DNA from: Cohnella cholangitidis
GTDB taxonomy: Bacteria > Bacillota > Bacilli > Paenibacillales > Paenibacillaceae
NCBI RefSeq assembly: GCF_014107495.1
Contig: NZ_CP041969.1
Location: 1,178,001 to 1,242,000 of the forward strand
Direction: 5' to 3'
DNA: 64,000 bases
A program made the translations under genes and the position numbers. Below the pieces are notes generated by a model. It worked only from the letters and a program-made list of their open reading frames with translations, was not told the origin of the DNA and ran no database searches. Shown one piece after another: positions 50,657 to 60,300 of the stretch. Every line of letters starts with the position of its first letter. The first letter of the stretch is position 1.

Positions 50657-52060
50657 TTAAAGAACCTGACGGAGCAAAGGCGCAGAAATAATCGGAAGCC
50701 CTTGAGCCTTGCATTCCAGCATCTCCGGCGTGATCGTCTTCTTCGGTTTCAGATGCAGGTTCCACTTCGTCATGGCCGCGGAGCTGACTATGCGCCGCGC
50801 CAGACTATTTTCGATATAGTATGCACTCCCGTCAGACAGCATGACGAGCCCGGATTCCATATCCCAGTCGTCCCCCGTTCCACGCCAACGAACTTCTACT
50901 TCTTCGGAGGAAATGGGTTCGCCAAGCGGCCAACGCCGAAGATCGACTTGAGATAACCGAACAACAGGGAAGCTGACGTCTCCCTCCACCAACCTGCGCT
51001 TACCATCCTCGATCCAATAGTAATTGGCTCCTATCGCTTGAACAACGACCTTCTCCGGATAGAAGCATGCCGTATTCGGCAACGGGCATTGCCGCAGATC
51101 GGGATGCTCGCGTACCATCTGAATCCATTCATACGGATTATGCCATTTGTCCGAATAATAAAACTGGTTCCGGTCGTTCACTTCCTGGAATCGATCGCCA
51201 AGTGCTTTCATGCTGACGCTGCCGAAATGATGGATGAACGAATCCTCCGCCATAACCAGGCTTTTGCCGATCAATCTTACTCGGACGTTATAATCGTCAT
51301 CCTCGAAGTTCCCGATCTCGAAGCCCTCGTCGAAGTATCCGATTGCTTCGAACAGCTCTCTGCGGAACAATAAACAAAACCCGGTTAGCCGATCGATCCG
51401 CCGCCAACGCGCGGGATTGGATTTATTGTTCTCTCGGGCAAATTTCGGCATATCCGCGACATTGTCATAAGGAACGTTAATTTGCTGACCCCCGCTGATA
51501 TAGTTTGTTACGGGTCCGACCATTCCGATGTTATCGTCGCTATATAAACAGATGAGCAAATTGTCGAGCCATTTTTCCGTAGCCAACGTATCATTGTTGA
51601 GCAGCATGATCGTTCGCCCCTTGGCCATCATCATGCCAACGTTGATCGCTCCGGCAAAGCCCCGGTTGTCGTCTAGCACCCGATACCTGACTTGGCCTCC
51701 CAATCCCCGCAAATAAGCCTCCGTCCCGTCCGTCGAAGCATTATCCACGACTATGATCTCATAGGGCAAATCGGTATTTTTCATTATGCTTTCAACGCAT
51801 AACCTCAGAAAGTCCAACTGATTGTAAGTCGGGATAACGATGCTTGTTCCTTCGAACTCCGTCGAATAACTTTGAATCCCTGCCTGTACGCCTTCGCGAT
51901 ACCCTTCTCCGAACCCTTCTCGATAGTGGACCTTACGGACGTTGTCCTTATCAAGCGATCCAGGTTGCCTGTTGCGAAGTTTGGTCTTGGCAGCAACCGA
52001 ATGGTTACGGGAAAACTTGCGACGTTTCATGCGTACCGTTTTCGCCCTCATCGCAGCCAA
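50657..52060 (-). CDS. GT2 family glycosyltransferase with [Y/F]xxG tag
   Basis: 467 residues. Basic start (MRAKTVRMKRRKFSRNH), then the tag YREGFGEGYREGVQAG at about 45-60. The GT-A core is TSIVIPTYNQLDFLRLCVES, EIIVVDNASTDGTEAYL, IMLLNNDTLATEKWLDNLL, and FEIGNFEDDDYNVRVRL. An extra C-terminal part of about 130 residues (EVEVRWRGTGDDWDMESGLV, RRIVSSAAMTKWNLHL) is not recognised. The core is close to that of the GT2 at 12568-13296, which lacks both tag and tail. TTG 52060 follows GGGAGGCGA. Confidence 0.83.
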   Translation of the reverse strand: MAAMRAKTVRMKRRKFSRNHSVAAKTKLRNRQPGSLDKDNVRKVHYREGFGEGYREGVQAGIQSYSTEFEGTSIVIPTYNQLDFLRLCVESIMKNTDLPYEIIVVDNASTDGTEAYLRGLGGQVRYRVLDDNRGFAGAINVGMMMAKGRTIMLLNNDTLATEKWLDNLLICLYSDDNIGMVGPVTNYISGGQQINVPYDNVADMPKFARENNKSNPARWRRIDRLTGFCLLFRRELFEAIGYFDEGFEIGNFEDDDYNVRVRLIGKSLVMAEDSFIHHFGSVSMKALGDRFQEVNDRNQFYYSDKWHNPYEWIQMVREHPDLRQCPLPNTACFYPEKVVVQAIGANYYWIEDGKRRLVEGDVSFPVVRLSQVDLRRWPLGEPISSEEVEVRWRGTGDDWDMESGLVMLSDGSAYYIENSLARRIVSSAAMTKWNLHLKPKKTITPEMLECKAQGLPIISAPLLRQVL

Positions 52061-52130
52061 TCCACTCGCCTCCCTTGGGTTCTACCTTTCCTAGCATTTA
52101 AGAAAGGCTATTTATATATTTTTGGAGCTC

Positions 52131-52856
52131 TCAAGAGATCGCGCCCTTCAATTTCCTGCCCGCTTCTTCCAAGGACTCGAACGTACCGGCATCCGTCCAC
52201 CAGCCGGTAAGCTCTCGGTAAGCGAGACGACCGCTCCTGGCATACGCGTTGTTGACGTCCGTGATTTCCAATTCCCCTCTGCGGGAAGGCGTAACACCAT
52301 TGATCAATTCGAATACTTCGGCATCGTAAAAATAAAGGCCCGTTACGCAATATTCGGATTGCGGATGCTCCGGTTTCTCCTCGATTAACACGATCCGTCC
52401 ATTCGTTTCGTCTAAAATGGGCACGCCGTATCGCCGAGGATCGTCGACTTTCTTCAACAGCACCATCGCCCCGTTAGCCTGTTTTAAGAACTGCTCGCGG
52501 TAAGGCCGCAAGCTTTCCTCGAACAAATTATCGCCGAGCAACACGACGAACTTTTCCTTCGGGGATATGACGGGGCGCGCCAGCTCCAACGCCTGGGCGA
52601 TGCCTCCCGCTTCTTCCTGAACCCGGTACATGATCGATACTCCCCAATCCCGGCCGCTGCCGAGAACTTCCGCGAAGCTCCCCAGAGCCATCCGGTTAGT
52701 CACGATGATGATATCCCGGATGCCGGCATCGCGTAATTTCGTTATTCCGTAACAGATCATAGGATACGAACCAACGGGCAACAAATGTTTATTCGTCCAG
52801 TAGGTAAGCGGTTTAAGCCTAGATCCCGTTCCGCCTGCCAGTATGACAGCCTTCAA
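52131..52856 (-). CDS. Sugar nucleotidyltransferase (RmlA-like, short form)
   Basis: About 241 residues. KAVILAGGTGSRLKPLTYWT, NKHLLPVGSYPM, VVLLGDNLFEESLRPY and LIEEKPEHPQSEY are the nucleotide and metal sites. It is a close paralogue of the enzyme at 11815-12537. TTG 52856 is chosen since GGAGGA lies 7 bases before it and it aligns with the paralogue start; ATG 52862 directly follows the site. It is flanked by two GT2 genes just as in the other copy, evidence for duplication of a block. Confidence 0.87.
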   Translation of the reverse strand: MKAVILAGGTGSRLKPLTYWTNKHLLPVGSYPMICYGITKLRDAGIRDIIIVTNRMALGSFAEVLGSGRDWGVSIMYRVQEEAGGIAQALELARPVISPKEKFVVLLGDNLFEESLRPYREQFLKQANGAMVLLKKVDDPRRYGVPILDETNGRIVLIEEKPEHPQSEYCVTGLYFYDAEVFELINGVTPSRRGELEITDVNNAYARSGRLAYRELTGWWTDAGTFESLEEAGRKLKGAIS

Positions 52857-52922
52857 AACCATTCCTCCTCGCGAAGATTGGAAGTAAAGCGCTCTTCAAG
52901 CTTCCCGAATTCTTGCATCGAA

Positions 52923-53792
52923 TTACCACACCATCCACCTTTGACGGACTCCATCGTCATATCCGCCCCTGGAATCCGATTTTTTCAGCCACCACTGGAT
53001 GGCTTCCAAGTGGTCTCCCACAATAAGCGGTTCCAAGGAATTTTTCCTCTCCCGCTTCGTGCGTATCGGATTCAACAACCCAACGTTGATCGGGATCGCC
53101 CGATCGACCTTCAATCCTTCGCGGATAGCCATCGTGTGTGCCAGCGGAGGTACGGACAGCGCGGAATGGCCTATGACCGATAATGCTTTGCGGCTGATCG
53201 CATGGGGAATAGCCGTCATTGAGGTCCCCTTTAGATCGGGGCGTCCAAGCAACGTATTTAGTGCATGTTTGGCAAGAACAACGCCATGGACGACCGATTT
53301 GTTAACCGGGCCGGAATAGTCGTTGAGAGCTACGTCGGTCCCGTTCGCCACCGCGTTGACAAAGGCTCTTAGCTTCGATGCGGGAATGACCATATCGGCA
53401 TCGATAAATAGCAAAACATGGCCTTTCGCTTCTTTGGCCCCGATCGACCTGCCGACATCGTGGCCTAACGGGCGATCGAAGTAAAGTACTTTAGCGCCGC
53501 TTTGCCGTGCGATGTTCAGCGATCCGTCCGTCGAGCCGTTCACAACCACGATAACCTCCGCATGGGGATGAACCTTGAACGCTTCCCGGATGACCCTTCT
53601 CAGCGTTCTTCGCTCGTTCATTACAGGCACGATAACCGATACGTAAGGAGATGACCATGAATCCTCGGAGGGGCGGAGTGCCATTTCGTGTTTCTTGGAG
53701 GAAGCGAAGCTTCTCATCGGCGATTTACGCGCTCTCCCCGCACTAAGCGGCTTGCGGAGACGAGAAACGTTCTTTCCGATTTTATACGCCAA
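52923..53792 (-). CDS. GT2 family glycosyltransferase
   Basis: About 290 residues, paralogue of the GT2 at 13317-14420. A basic start ([18 protein letters not shown]) is followed by the GT-A core: [55 protein letters not shown], and [20 protein letters not shown] with DAD. It closes with [19 protein letters not shown] 53792 follows GAGGGGGGTG by 7 bases; an ATG at 53867 is in frame but has no site and reads through the leader. First gene of the 53792-50657 unit; a CATACAATG box upstream might be a sigma-K -10. Confidence 0.8.
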   Translation of the reverse strand: MAYKIGKNVSRLRKPLSAGRARKSPMRSFASSKKHEMALRPSEDSWSSPYVSVIVPVMNERRTLRRVIREAFKVHPHAEVIVVVNGSTDGSLNIARQSGAKVLYFDRPLGHDVGRSIGAKEAKGHVLLFIDADMVIPASKLRAFVNAVANGTDVALNDYSGPVNKSVVHGVVLAKHALNTLLGRPDLKGTSMTAIPHAISRKALSVIGHSALSVPPLAHTMAIREGLKVDRAIPINVGLLNPIRTKRERKNSLEPLIVGDHLEAIQWWLKKSDSRGGYDDGVRQRWMVW

Positions 53793-53887
53793 TCCATTCA
53801 CCCCCCTCAGGCTCGGGCTACGGTATACATGACATTGTATGTGTGACGTGTCCATTCGCAACGGCATATGTACGGTTCGGCATTCGA

Positions 53888-53924
53888 CAAAAAGCGGTGC
53901 CCTGCCATATCGGAGGCACCGCTT
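53888..53924 (-). terminator. Terminator of the giant repeat gene
   Basis: On the minus strand AAGCGGTGCC pairs with GGCACCGCTT across a 14-base loop, followed by TTTTG, about 17 bases after the stop at 53941. Confidence 0.85.
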
Positions 53925-53940
53925 CTCGTATGCGAATCTT

Positions 53941-54540
53941 TTACCCTTTCGCCTTATTGCCTAAGGCGATCCATTGAATCGTTCCTCGCGGTTCCGGTCC
54001 CAAGCGCGTACGGAATACGATCAGTTCAGCCTCTTGCGGGCGTTTGTTTCCGAGAACGCAATTGCAGGAAGCATGATCGGACATGGCGATTAAAGTATAT
54101 GAACTATCGGCAAAAGAGGTGGCGAACGGCACGACAATGCGCATGGACTCTATTCCGCCCTGGAAAGCGAATTCCTGGTTGCCGAATAGTAATCCGATTC
54201 CCGGCAATGGGGCAATGACAGGTTGAAAAGATAGTTTCTCCTCGTCCACGCTTCCGTCTGCCAGATGCTCGCCTGTCACGCTGCCACACTCTAGCTTCGC
54301 TCCGCCAATGCTGCCATCTGCCAGATGGTCGGCAGTCACGCTGCCATATTCTAGCTTCGCCCCGCTAACGCTGCCGTCTGCCAGATGTTCGCCCGTCACG
54401 CTGCCATACTCTAGCCTTGCTCCGCTTATGCTGCCATCCGCCAAATGCTCGCCGGTTACGCTGCCATACTCTAGCTTCGCCCCGCTAACGCTGCCATCTG
54501 CCAGATGGTCGGCAGTCACGCTGCCATATTCTAGCTTCGC
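53941..54540 (-). CDS. Giant repeat fibre protein, C-terminal part with terminal globular domain
   Basis: Last piece of the gene that starts at 60879, in frame with itself up to a one-base loss near 54541. It has eight or nine more repeats ([20 protein letters not shown]), then a 110-residue globular end: [39 protein letters not shown] and [14 protein letters not shown]. The closing WIAxG resembles the WIAG-tail ending that I recall from long repeat proteins of Paenibacillaceae. Such an end could trimerise or bind sugars at the fibre tip. There is no separate ribosome site, so it is not an independent gene. Confidence 0.7.
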   Translation of the reverse strand, partial: AKLEYGSVTADHLADGSVSGAKLEYGSVTGEHLADGSISGARLEYGSVTGEHLADGSVSGAKLEYGSVTADHLADGSIGGAKLECGSVTGEHLADGSVDEEKLSFQPVIAPLPGIGLLFGNQEFAFQGGIESMRIVVPFATSFADSSYTLIAMSDHASCNCVLGNKRPQEAELIVFRTRLGPEPRGTIQWIALGNKAKG

Positions 54541-54649
54541 CCGCTAACGCTGCCGTCTGCCAGATGTTCGCCCGTCACGCTGCCATACTCTAGCCTTGCT
54601 CCGCTTATGCTGCCATCCGCCAAATGCTCGCCGGTTACGCTGCCATACT

Positions 54650-55117
54650 CTAGCTTCGCCCCGCTAACGCTGCCGTCTGCCAGATGTCGCCCGTCACGCT
54701 GCCATTCTCCAGCTTCGCTCCGCTAATGCTGCCGTCCGCCAGAAATTCGCCCGTCACGCTGCCATACTCTAGCTTCGCTCCGCCAATGCTGCTGTCTGCC
54801 AGATGTTCGCCCGTCACGCTGCCATACTCTAGCCTTGCTCCGCTTATGCTGCCATCCGCCAAATGCTCGCCCGTCACACTGCCATTTTCCAGCTTCGCTC
54901 CGCCAATGCTGCCGTCTGCCAGATGTTCGCCCGTCACGCTGCCATACTCTAGCCTTGCTCCGCTTATGCTGCCATCCGCCAAATGCTCGCCCGTCACGCT
55001 GCCATTCTCCAGCTTCGCTCCGCTAATGCTGCCGTCCGCCAGAAATTCGCCCGTCACGCTGCCGTACCCTAGCTTCGCTCCGCCTAACGCTGCCGTCTGC
55101 CAGATGTCGCCCGTCAC
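54650..55117 (-). CDS. Giant repeat fibre protein, internal fragment in a third frame
   Basis: Repeat block in a frame different from the parts before and after it: [20 protein letters not shown] type units, nearly identical at DNA level (units of 60 bases made of two 10-residue repeats). It begins and ends with out-of-frame patches GDIWQTAAL, where GEHLADGS is expected. So one base is missing at each of two sites (about 54687 and 55107) and one base is extra near 55084 and 55144. Not an independent gene. Confidence 0.65.
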   Translation of the reverse strand: MTGDIWQTAALGGAKLGYGSVTGEFLADGSISGAKLENGSVTGEHLADGSISGARLEYGSVTGEHLADGSIGGAKLENGSVTGEHLADGSISGARLEYGSVTGEHLADSSIGGAKLEYGSVTGEFLADGSISGAKLENGSVTGDIWQTAALAGRS

Positions 55118-57347
55118 GCTGCCATTCTCCAGCTTCGCTCCGCCTAACGCTGCCGTCTGCCAGATGCTCGCCCGTCACGCTGCCATTCTCCAGCTTCGCT
55201 CCGCTAATGCTGCCGTCCGCCAGAAATTCGCCCGTCACGGTGCCTTGCTCAAAACCCTTGCTTTCTTCTTGAACCGAGTCGATAGCGGCGACGGCATCTT
55301 GCAAGTGATCCAACAGCTCGCGAACGTCCGTTGCAAGCTTTTCTCTGCTTACGCTGCCGTCCACAAGATGTTCTCCCTTGACGGCTAGCGGTTTAATGTG
55401 GCTGGAAGTGATCGTTTGTTCCCCTAGGTGATAACCCAGAATGGAACGCGGGATAAGATGCGAGGAACTGACGCTGCGCACGGATAATTTCTCGGCGTTG
55501 ACCGAACCCGCCGCCAATTGATTCGTGCCAACGCTTCCGTCGCTCAGCTTCCCGCTCACGATCGAACCGTCCGCGAGCTGCTCCGTACCCACGGCCCCTG
55601 GAGCCAGCTTCTCGGAACTGACAGCACCGTCCGCCAATCTATCATCGGTGATCGGGTTACCTACAAAAGCTAAAAATCCGGACAATTGGGCTGAAAGATT
55701 CTCAACCGCTACGGCACCTTGCGCGAGTTTGTCAGTCGTCACGGAACCGTCCGCCAATTGGATCGAACCGACGCTGCCGTCCGCTAGCTTATCCGCCGTT
55801 ACCGTGCCGTTCGCAAGCTTCTCGACCGTCACGCTGTCGTCGGCCAGAATATCGGATACGACCGAACCCCGTGCCAATTGTTTCGTTCCGACACCGCCGT
55901 CAGCCAGCTTTTCGGAGGTTACCGCGCCATCGCTCAACTTCTCCGAAGATACGGAGCCGTCCGCCAATTTGTCCGTTGTCACCGACCCGTCGGATATTTG
56001 ACTCGTGCCAACGCTGCTTCCGGCCAATTTATCCGTCGTGACGACGCCATCGATCAGTTTGGCGGTCGATACGCTGTCATCGGCCAATTTATCCTCCGTC
56101 ACCGATCTTCCCGCTAATTGCTCCGTACCGACGCTGCCGTCCGCCAGCTTATCCGCCGTAACCACTCCGCGCGCAAGCTTCCCGGCCGTCACGCTTCCTT
56201 CGTCCAGAAGATCAGCAACGATAGCTCCCGCCGCTAGATGGCTTGTTTCGACGCTGCCGTACGCTAGTTTCGCGGATGTTACCGCGCCGTCCATCAGCTT
56301 CTCGGTCGTTATGCTTTCCTCGGCCACTATGGCTGAAGTAACGGATTCTACTGCCAATTGGTACGTATTAACGCTGCCAAATGCAAGCTTCTCGGAGGTC
56401 ACCGCGCCGTTCGCCAGCTTGCTGCCCGTCACGCTCTCATCCGCTAGAATGTCAGCGTTGACGGAGCCGGCTGCCAATTGACTCGTTCCCACGCTGCCAT
56501 ACGCAAGCTTCGCGTTCGTGACCGCGCCGTCCGCTAGCTTGCCGGACGTTACGCTGTCATCGGCCAATATGTCCATCGTTACCGAATGATACACCAGTTG
56601 ACTCGTTCCCACGCTGCTGCCTGCAAGCTTATCCGTCGTAACCGCGCCGTCAAGGAGCTTATCCGTCGTTACGCTTCCGTTTTCCAATATGACCGCATTA
56701 ACCGAACCGGCTGCCAGTTGGCTCGTTCCCACGCTGTCATGCGCTAGCTTGGCGCTCGTTACGGCGCCGTCCGCAAGCTTGCCGGCCGTTACGCTGCCTT
56801 CGCCGAGAATATCCGTAATTACCGCTCCTGCAGCCAGCTGGATTGTTCCGATACTGCCGCTCGCAAGCTTTTCACTCGTTACCGCACCTTCGGCAAGCTT
56901 CCCGGAAGTGACGCTGCCATCCGCAAGAATATCCGTAACGACCGCGTTCGCCGCCAATTGTCTCGTTCCCACGCTGCCATGCGCGAGCTTTTCCGTCGTA
57001 ACCGCTCCGTCTTTCAACTTGCCAGCCGTTACGCTGCATTCCCCAAGGATGTCCGCATCGACCGACCCTTCCGCCAGTTGTGTCGTTCCGACGCTTCCGT
57101 CGGCAAGTTTTTGACTCGTTACCGCACCTTTGGCAAGCTTTCCGGAAGTGACGCTGCCATCCGCAAGAATATCCGTAACGACCGCGTTCGCCGCCAATTG
57201 TCTCGTTCCCACGCTGCCATGCGCTAGCTTTTCCGTCGTAACCGCTCCGTCTTTCAACTTGCCAGCCGTTACGCTGCATTCCCCAAGGATGTCCGCATCG
57301 ACCGACCCTTCCGCCAGTTGTGTCGTTCCGACGCTGCCGTATTCCAG
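55023..57347 (-). CDS. Giant repeat fibre protein, middle part
   Basis: Open frame of about 770 codons that continues the gene from 60879. Units such as DGSVTSGKLAKGAVTSQKLA and DGSVGTTQLAEGSVDADILG have a period of about 10 residues. Two 210-base stretches (56880-57080 and 57115-57320) are almost identical, showing recent duplication. Near 55240-55330 a short non-repeat segment occurs (DHLQDAVAAIDSVQEESKGF), possibly a coiled-coil stalk. An ATG at 57257 is only an internal Met-like codon with no ribosome site. Confidence 0.7.
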   Translation of the reverse strand: MEYGSVGTTQLAEGSVDADILGECSVTAGKLKDGAVTTEKLAHGSVGTRQLAANAVVTDILADGSVTSGKLAKGAVTSQKLADGSVGTTQLAEGSVDADILGECSVTAGKLKDGAVTTEKLAHGSVGTRQLAANAVVTDILADGSVTSGKLAEGAVTSEKLASGSIGTIQLAAGAVITDILGEGSVTAGKLADGAVTSAKLAHDSVGTSQLAAGSVNAVILENGSVTTDKLLDGAVTTDKLAGSSVGTSQLVYHSVTMDILADDSVTSGKLADGAVTNAKLAYGSVGTSQLAAGSVNADILADESVTGSKLANGAVTSEKLAFGSVNTYQLAVESVTSAIVAEESITTEKLMDGAVTSAKLAYGSVETSHLAAGAIVADLLDEGSVTAGKLARGVVTADKLADGSVGTEQLAGRSVTEDKLADDSVSTAKLIDGVVTTDKLAGSSVGTSQISDGSVTTDKLADGSVSSEKLSDGAVTSEKLADGGVGTKQLARGSVVSDILADDSVTVEKLANGTVTADKLADGSVGSIQLADGSVTTDKLAQGAVAVENLSAQLSGFLAFVGNPITDDRLADGAVSSEKLAPGAVGTEQLADGSIVSGKLSDGSVGTNQLAAGSVNAEKLSVRSVSSSHLIPRSILGYHLGEQTITSSHIKPLAVKGEHLVDGSVSREKLATDVRELLDHLQDAVAAIDSVQEESKGFEQGTVTGEFLADGSISGAKLENGSVTGEHLADGSVRRSEAGEWQRDGRHLADGSVRRSEARVRQRDGRISGGRQH

Positions 57348-57354
57348 CTTCGCG

Positions 57355-60300
57355 TTAGTACCGCGCCGTTGGCAAGCTTTCTCGGTCGTTACGCTCCCGT
57401 CGCCGAGAATGTCCGCTCACTACCGACCTTTCCGCAAGCTGCCTCGTTCCGACGCTGCCAACCTCCAGCTTGGCGTTCGTAACCGAGCCGTCGGCAAGCT
57501 TTCCGGAAGTGACGCTGCCGTCCCCAAGGATGGCCGTAACGACCGAGCCTTCCGCCAATTGCTTCGTTCCGACTCCCCTATCCGCAAGCTTTTCCGACGT
57601 AACCGCCCGATCGACCAGCTTCCCGGACGTTACGCTCCCGTCTCCGAGAATATCCGTAACGACCGAGCTTTCCGCCAATTGTTCCGTTCCGACGCTGCCT
57701 TCCGCAAGCTTCTCCGACGTAACCGCGCCATCGTCCAATTTTTCCGTCGTTATGGATTTGTCTTGGAATTTATCCGTCGTTAGGCTGTCGTCGTCGATCT
57801 TTTCCGTCGTCACGCTGCCGTTCGCGAGCTTCTCTCTCGAAATCAAGCCGTCGGCGAGCTTATCCTCGGTAATCGATCTGTCTTTAATATGGACAGCGCT
57901 AACCGCATTCGGCTCTAATCGTTCGGCATCGATGCGGCGTTCTCCGTTTTTGGCCAATTCGAGCAGATCGGGCGCAAGATGGGAGACGGATACCGTTCCT
58001 TTGCGCAGATGGAATCCGTGTACGGACTCGGACTTCAAATGTTTGCCGCTGACGCTTTCGATTTGCAGATGCTCGTTGCCTACGCTGAGAATAGACAATT
58101 TCTTGGACGTGACGCTATCGTCCGCCAATTTGCGGGAAGTAATCGCCTGATCCGCGATTGCCGCTTCCTGAACGCTGTTTTTGGCCAGATGCGCGGCATC
58201 GACCGCTCCTTCGCGGATATGGTCTTTATCGATTAGATTCGCTTGCAGATGCGAGGATGCGATCGCATGGTCGCCTAAATGGGATTCCTTCACGGATCCG
58301 GCTTGGAGCTTGCTGCTGTCGACGCTGTTGGCCGCAAGCTTGCCAACGGTAATGCTGCCGTCGTGGAGATGCATTTCGCGTATGCTCTTTTCGGCGATGT
58401 GGATTCCGAGTACCGATTGTTCGGCGATATGCCGGCTCTCGACCGCATTTGAAACCAAGTGCTGCGGTTTGACGGCCCCGTCCGCGATCTTCTCTTTCGT
58501 AACCGCGCCTTCCGCCAAGATCGAAGGGGTTACCGCGCCTTCGCTCAAGTGCGACTGTTTAATGGCTTTAGATCTCAAATGCAGGGAAGAAATAGACCCT
58601 TCGGCCAATGACCTCCCGGTTACCGCGCCGTCCTGCAAAGCTTTATCGTATACCGCGTTTTCGGACAGCTTGTCGGAAGTAATGCTGTCATCCGCGAGTT
58701 TGGCCGTCGTAACCGCCAGATCTGCCAGCTTATCCGTCGACACGCACTCGGGCGACAGCTTTAATGACGTAATCAGATGGTCGGTCAGATGATGCGAGAA
58801 TACCGCTCGAACGCCGAGTTGGCGTTCTCCTACGGCCCCGGGGGCGATATTCTTCTCCGTCACGGATTCGATTTGCAACGCGGCGGTGCTAACCGACGCA
58901 TTCCCGATATGAGCGGCCTCCACCGCCCCTTGGCGGATATGGCGGCTGTCCACGGAATCGCTCGCCAGCGCGCTGGCCGAGACAGATTCCGGCGAGAAAT
59001 GATAAGGTTTAAGAGACCCGTTCGCCAGTTGTTCCGACGTAACGCTTCCCGACGACAGATGCTCCGTCTTTACCGCGAGGGTCGCCAAATTCCGGCTTCC
59101 GACGGATTGATCCGCGAGCTTCGCGGAGGTGACCGCTCCATCCGAAATCTGGGAAGCGCCCACCGCTCCATCGGATAGATGAGGGGATTGGATGGCGCTT
59201 TTCGCGAGTTGCTTGGCCCCTATGAGTTCCTCCTTCAGATGTTCCCTTCCGACCGCTTGGGCGGATAAATGCCGGCTATCCACGGAACGTTCCGTCAGAT
59301 GCCGCGATTCGACGATTCCGTCCGCAAGCTTATCGGCTCCAATGCTATTCTTGGCTATATGTCTGGACTGCACGGCGTCGTCGGCGATTTTGCCGGATAC
59401 GATGCTCTGGTCGGCAACTTTGGTCGAAGTAATCGCATGATCGACCAGCTTAAGCGTAGTAACCGACTGCTCGGCTAACTTGGACGCGATGATCGCTCCG
59501 TCAGCCAGATGTTTCGTTTTAACGGCCTCGTCCGCGAGATGGTCGCCCCTTACCACTCCCGCTTGCAGATGTTCGGATAGAACCGCGCCGATCTTTAGCT
59601 TGCTTCCCGATACGGACCTCTCGGCCAACTCGCGCGTTCCGACCGATCCGTCTACGAGATGCTCCGCCGCTACGGCGCGCGGAGCCAAATGCTTTCCCTG
59701 CAATACTCCGAGAGCTACGTGATCGGCGAGCACGAGTCCTTCCGTCAGATGTTGGGTTTCGATGGCTCCCCGAGCCACTTTATCCTTGGATACCGAACCG
59801 TCCCGAAGCTTCGAAGAAGTTACGGACCCGTCAGCCAATTTCGACGTATCTACGCTTTCGTTCGCCAAATTCTCGGTACGAATCGATCCGCTGCGGATTT
59901 TCTCCGACGTAATGATCTGGTCTTGCAGCAATTCCGAGGTGATGATAGATAAGTTCAGATGCTTAGCCTGTATGGAGCCTTCGGCGATTTTGTCCGAACT
60001 GATCGTTCTGTCCGCAAGCTTCTCCGAAGATACGCTCCCATCGCGCAGTTTCTCGCCCGTTATCGATCGGTCGCGAATTTTCTGGCCGGAGATCGAGTTC
60101 TTGGTCAGATGGTCGCCTACGACGGATTCCGAAGCTAACTTCGAGGAAGTAATCGAGCCGTCGGCCAATTTGATAGCCGTAACGGAGAAGTCCGCCAAAG
60201 AATTCGTGCCTACCGAATCCGCGGCAAGATGCGTAGCCTTAACCGAGAATGGGGCCAGTTTGTCTCCGGTGACCGCCTCATCCGCAATATCGTCCGTGTA

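Larger units (their letters stand above)
54241..60300 (-). repeat. About 6 kb of tandem decapeptide-coding repeats
   Basis: The unit is about 30 bases coding xGSVTSxKLA-like peptides; towards the 3' end (54.2-55.2 kb) the units become nearly identical at DNA level, and towards the 5' end they are divergent. This gradient suggests recent growth or gene conversion at the C-terminal side. Regular open frames on the opposite strand are a by-product of the repeat. Confidence 0.9.

Noticed and set aside
54684..57783. Long open frames on the plus strand across the repeat gene
   Set aside because: They follow from the 30-base repeat period, have no ribosome sites and code low-complexity Ser/Pro/Ala sequence.
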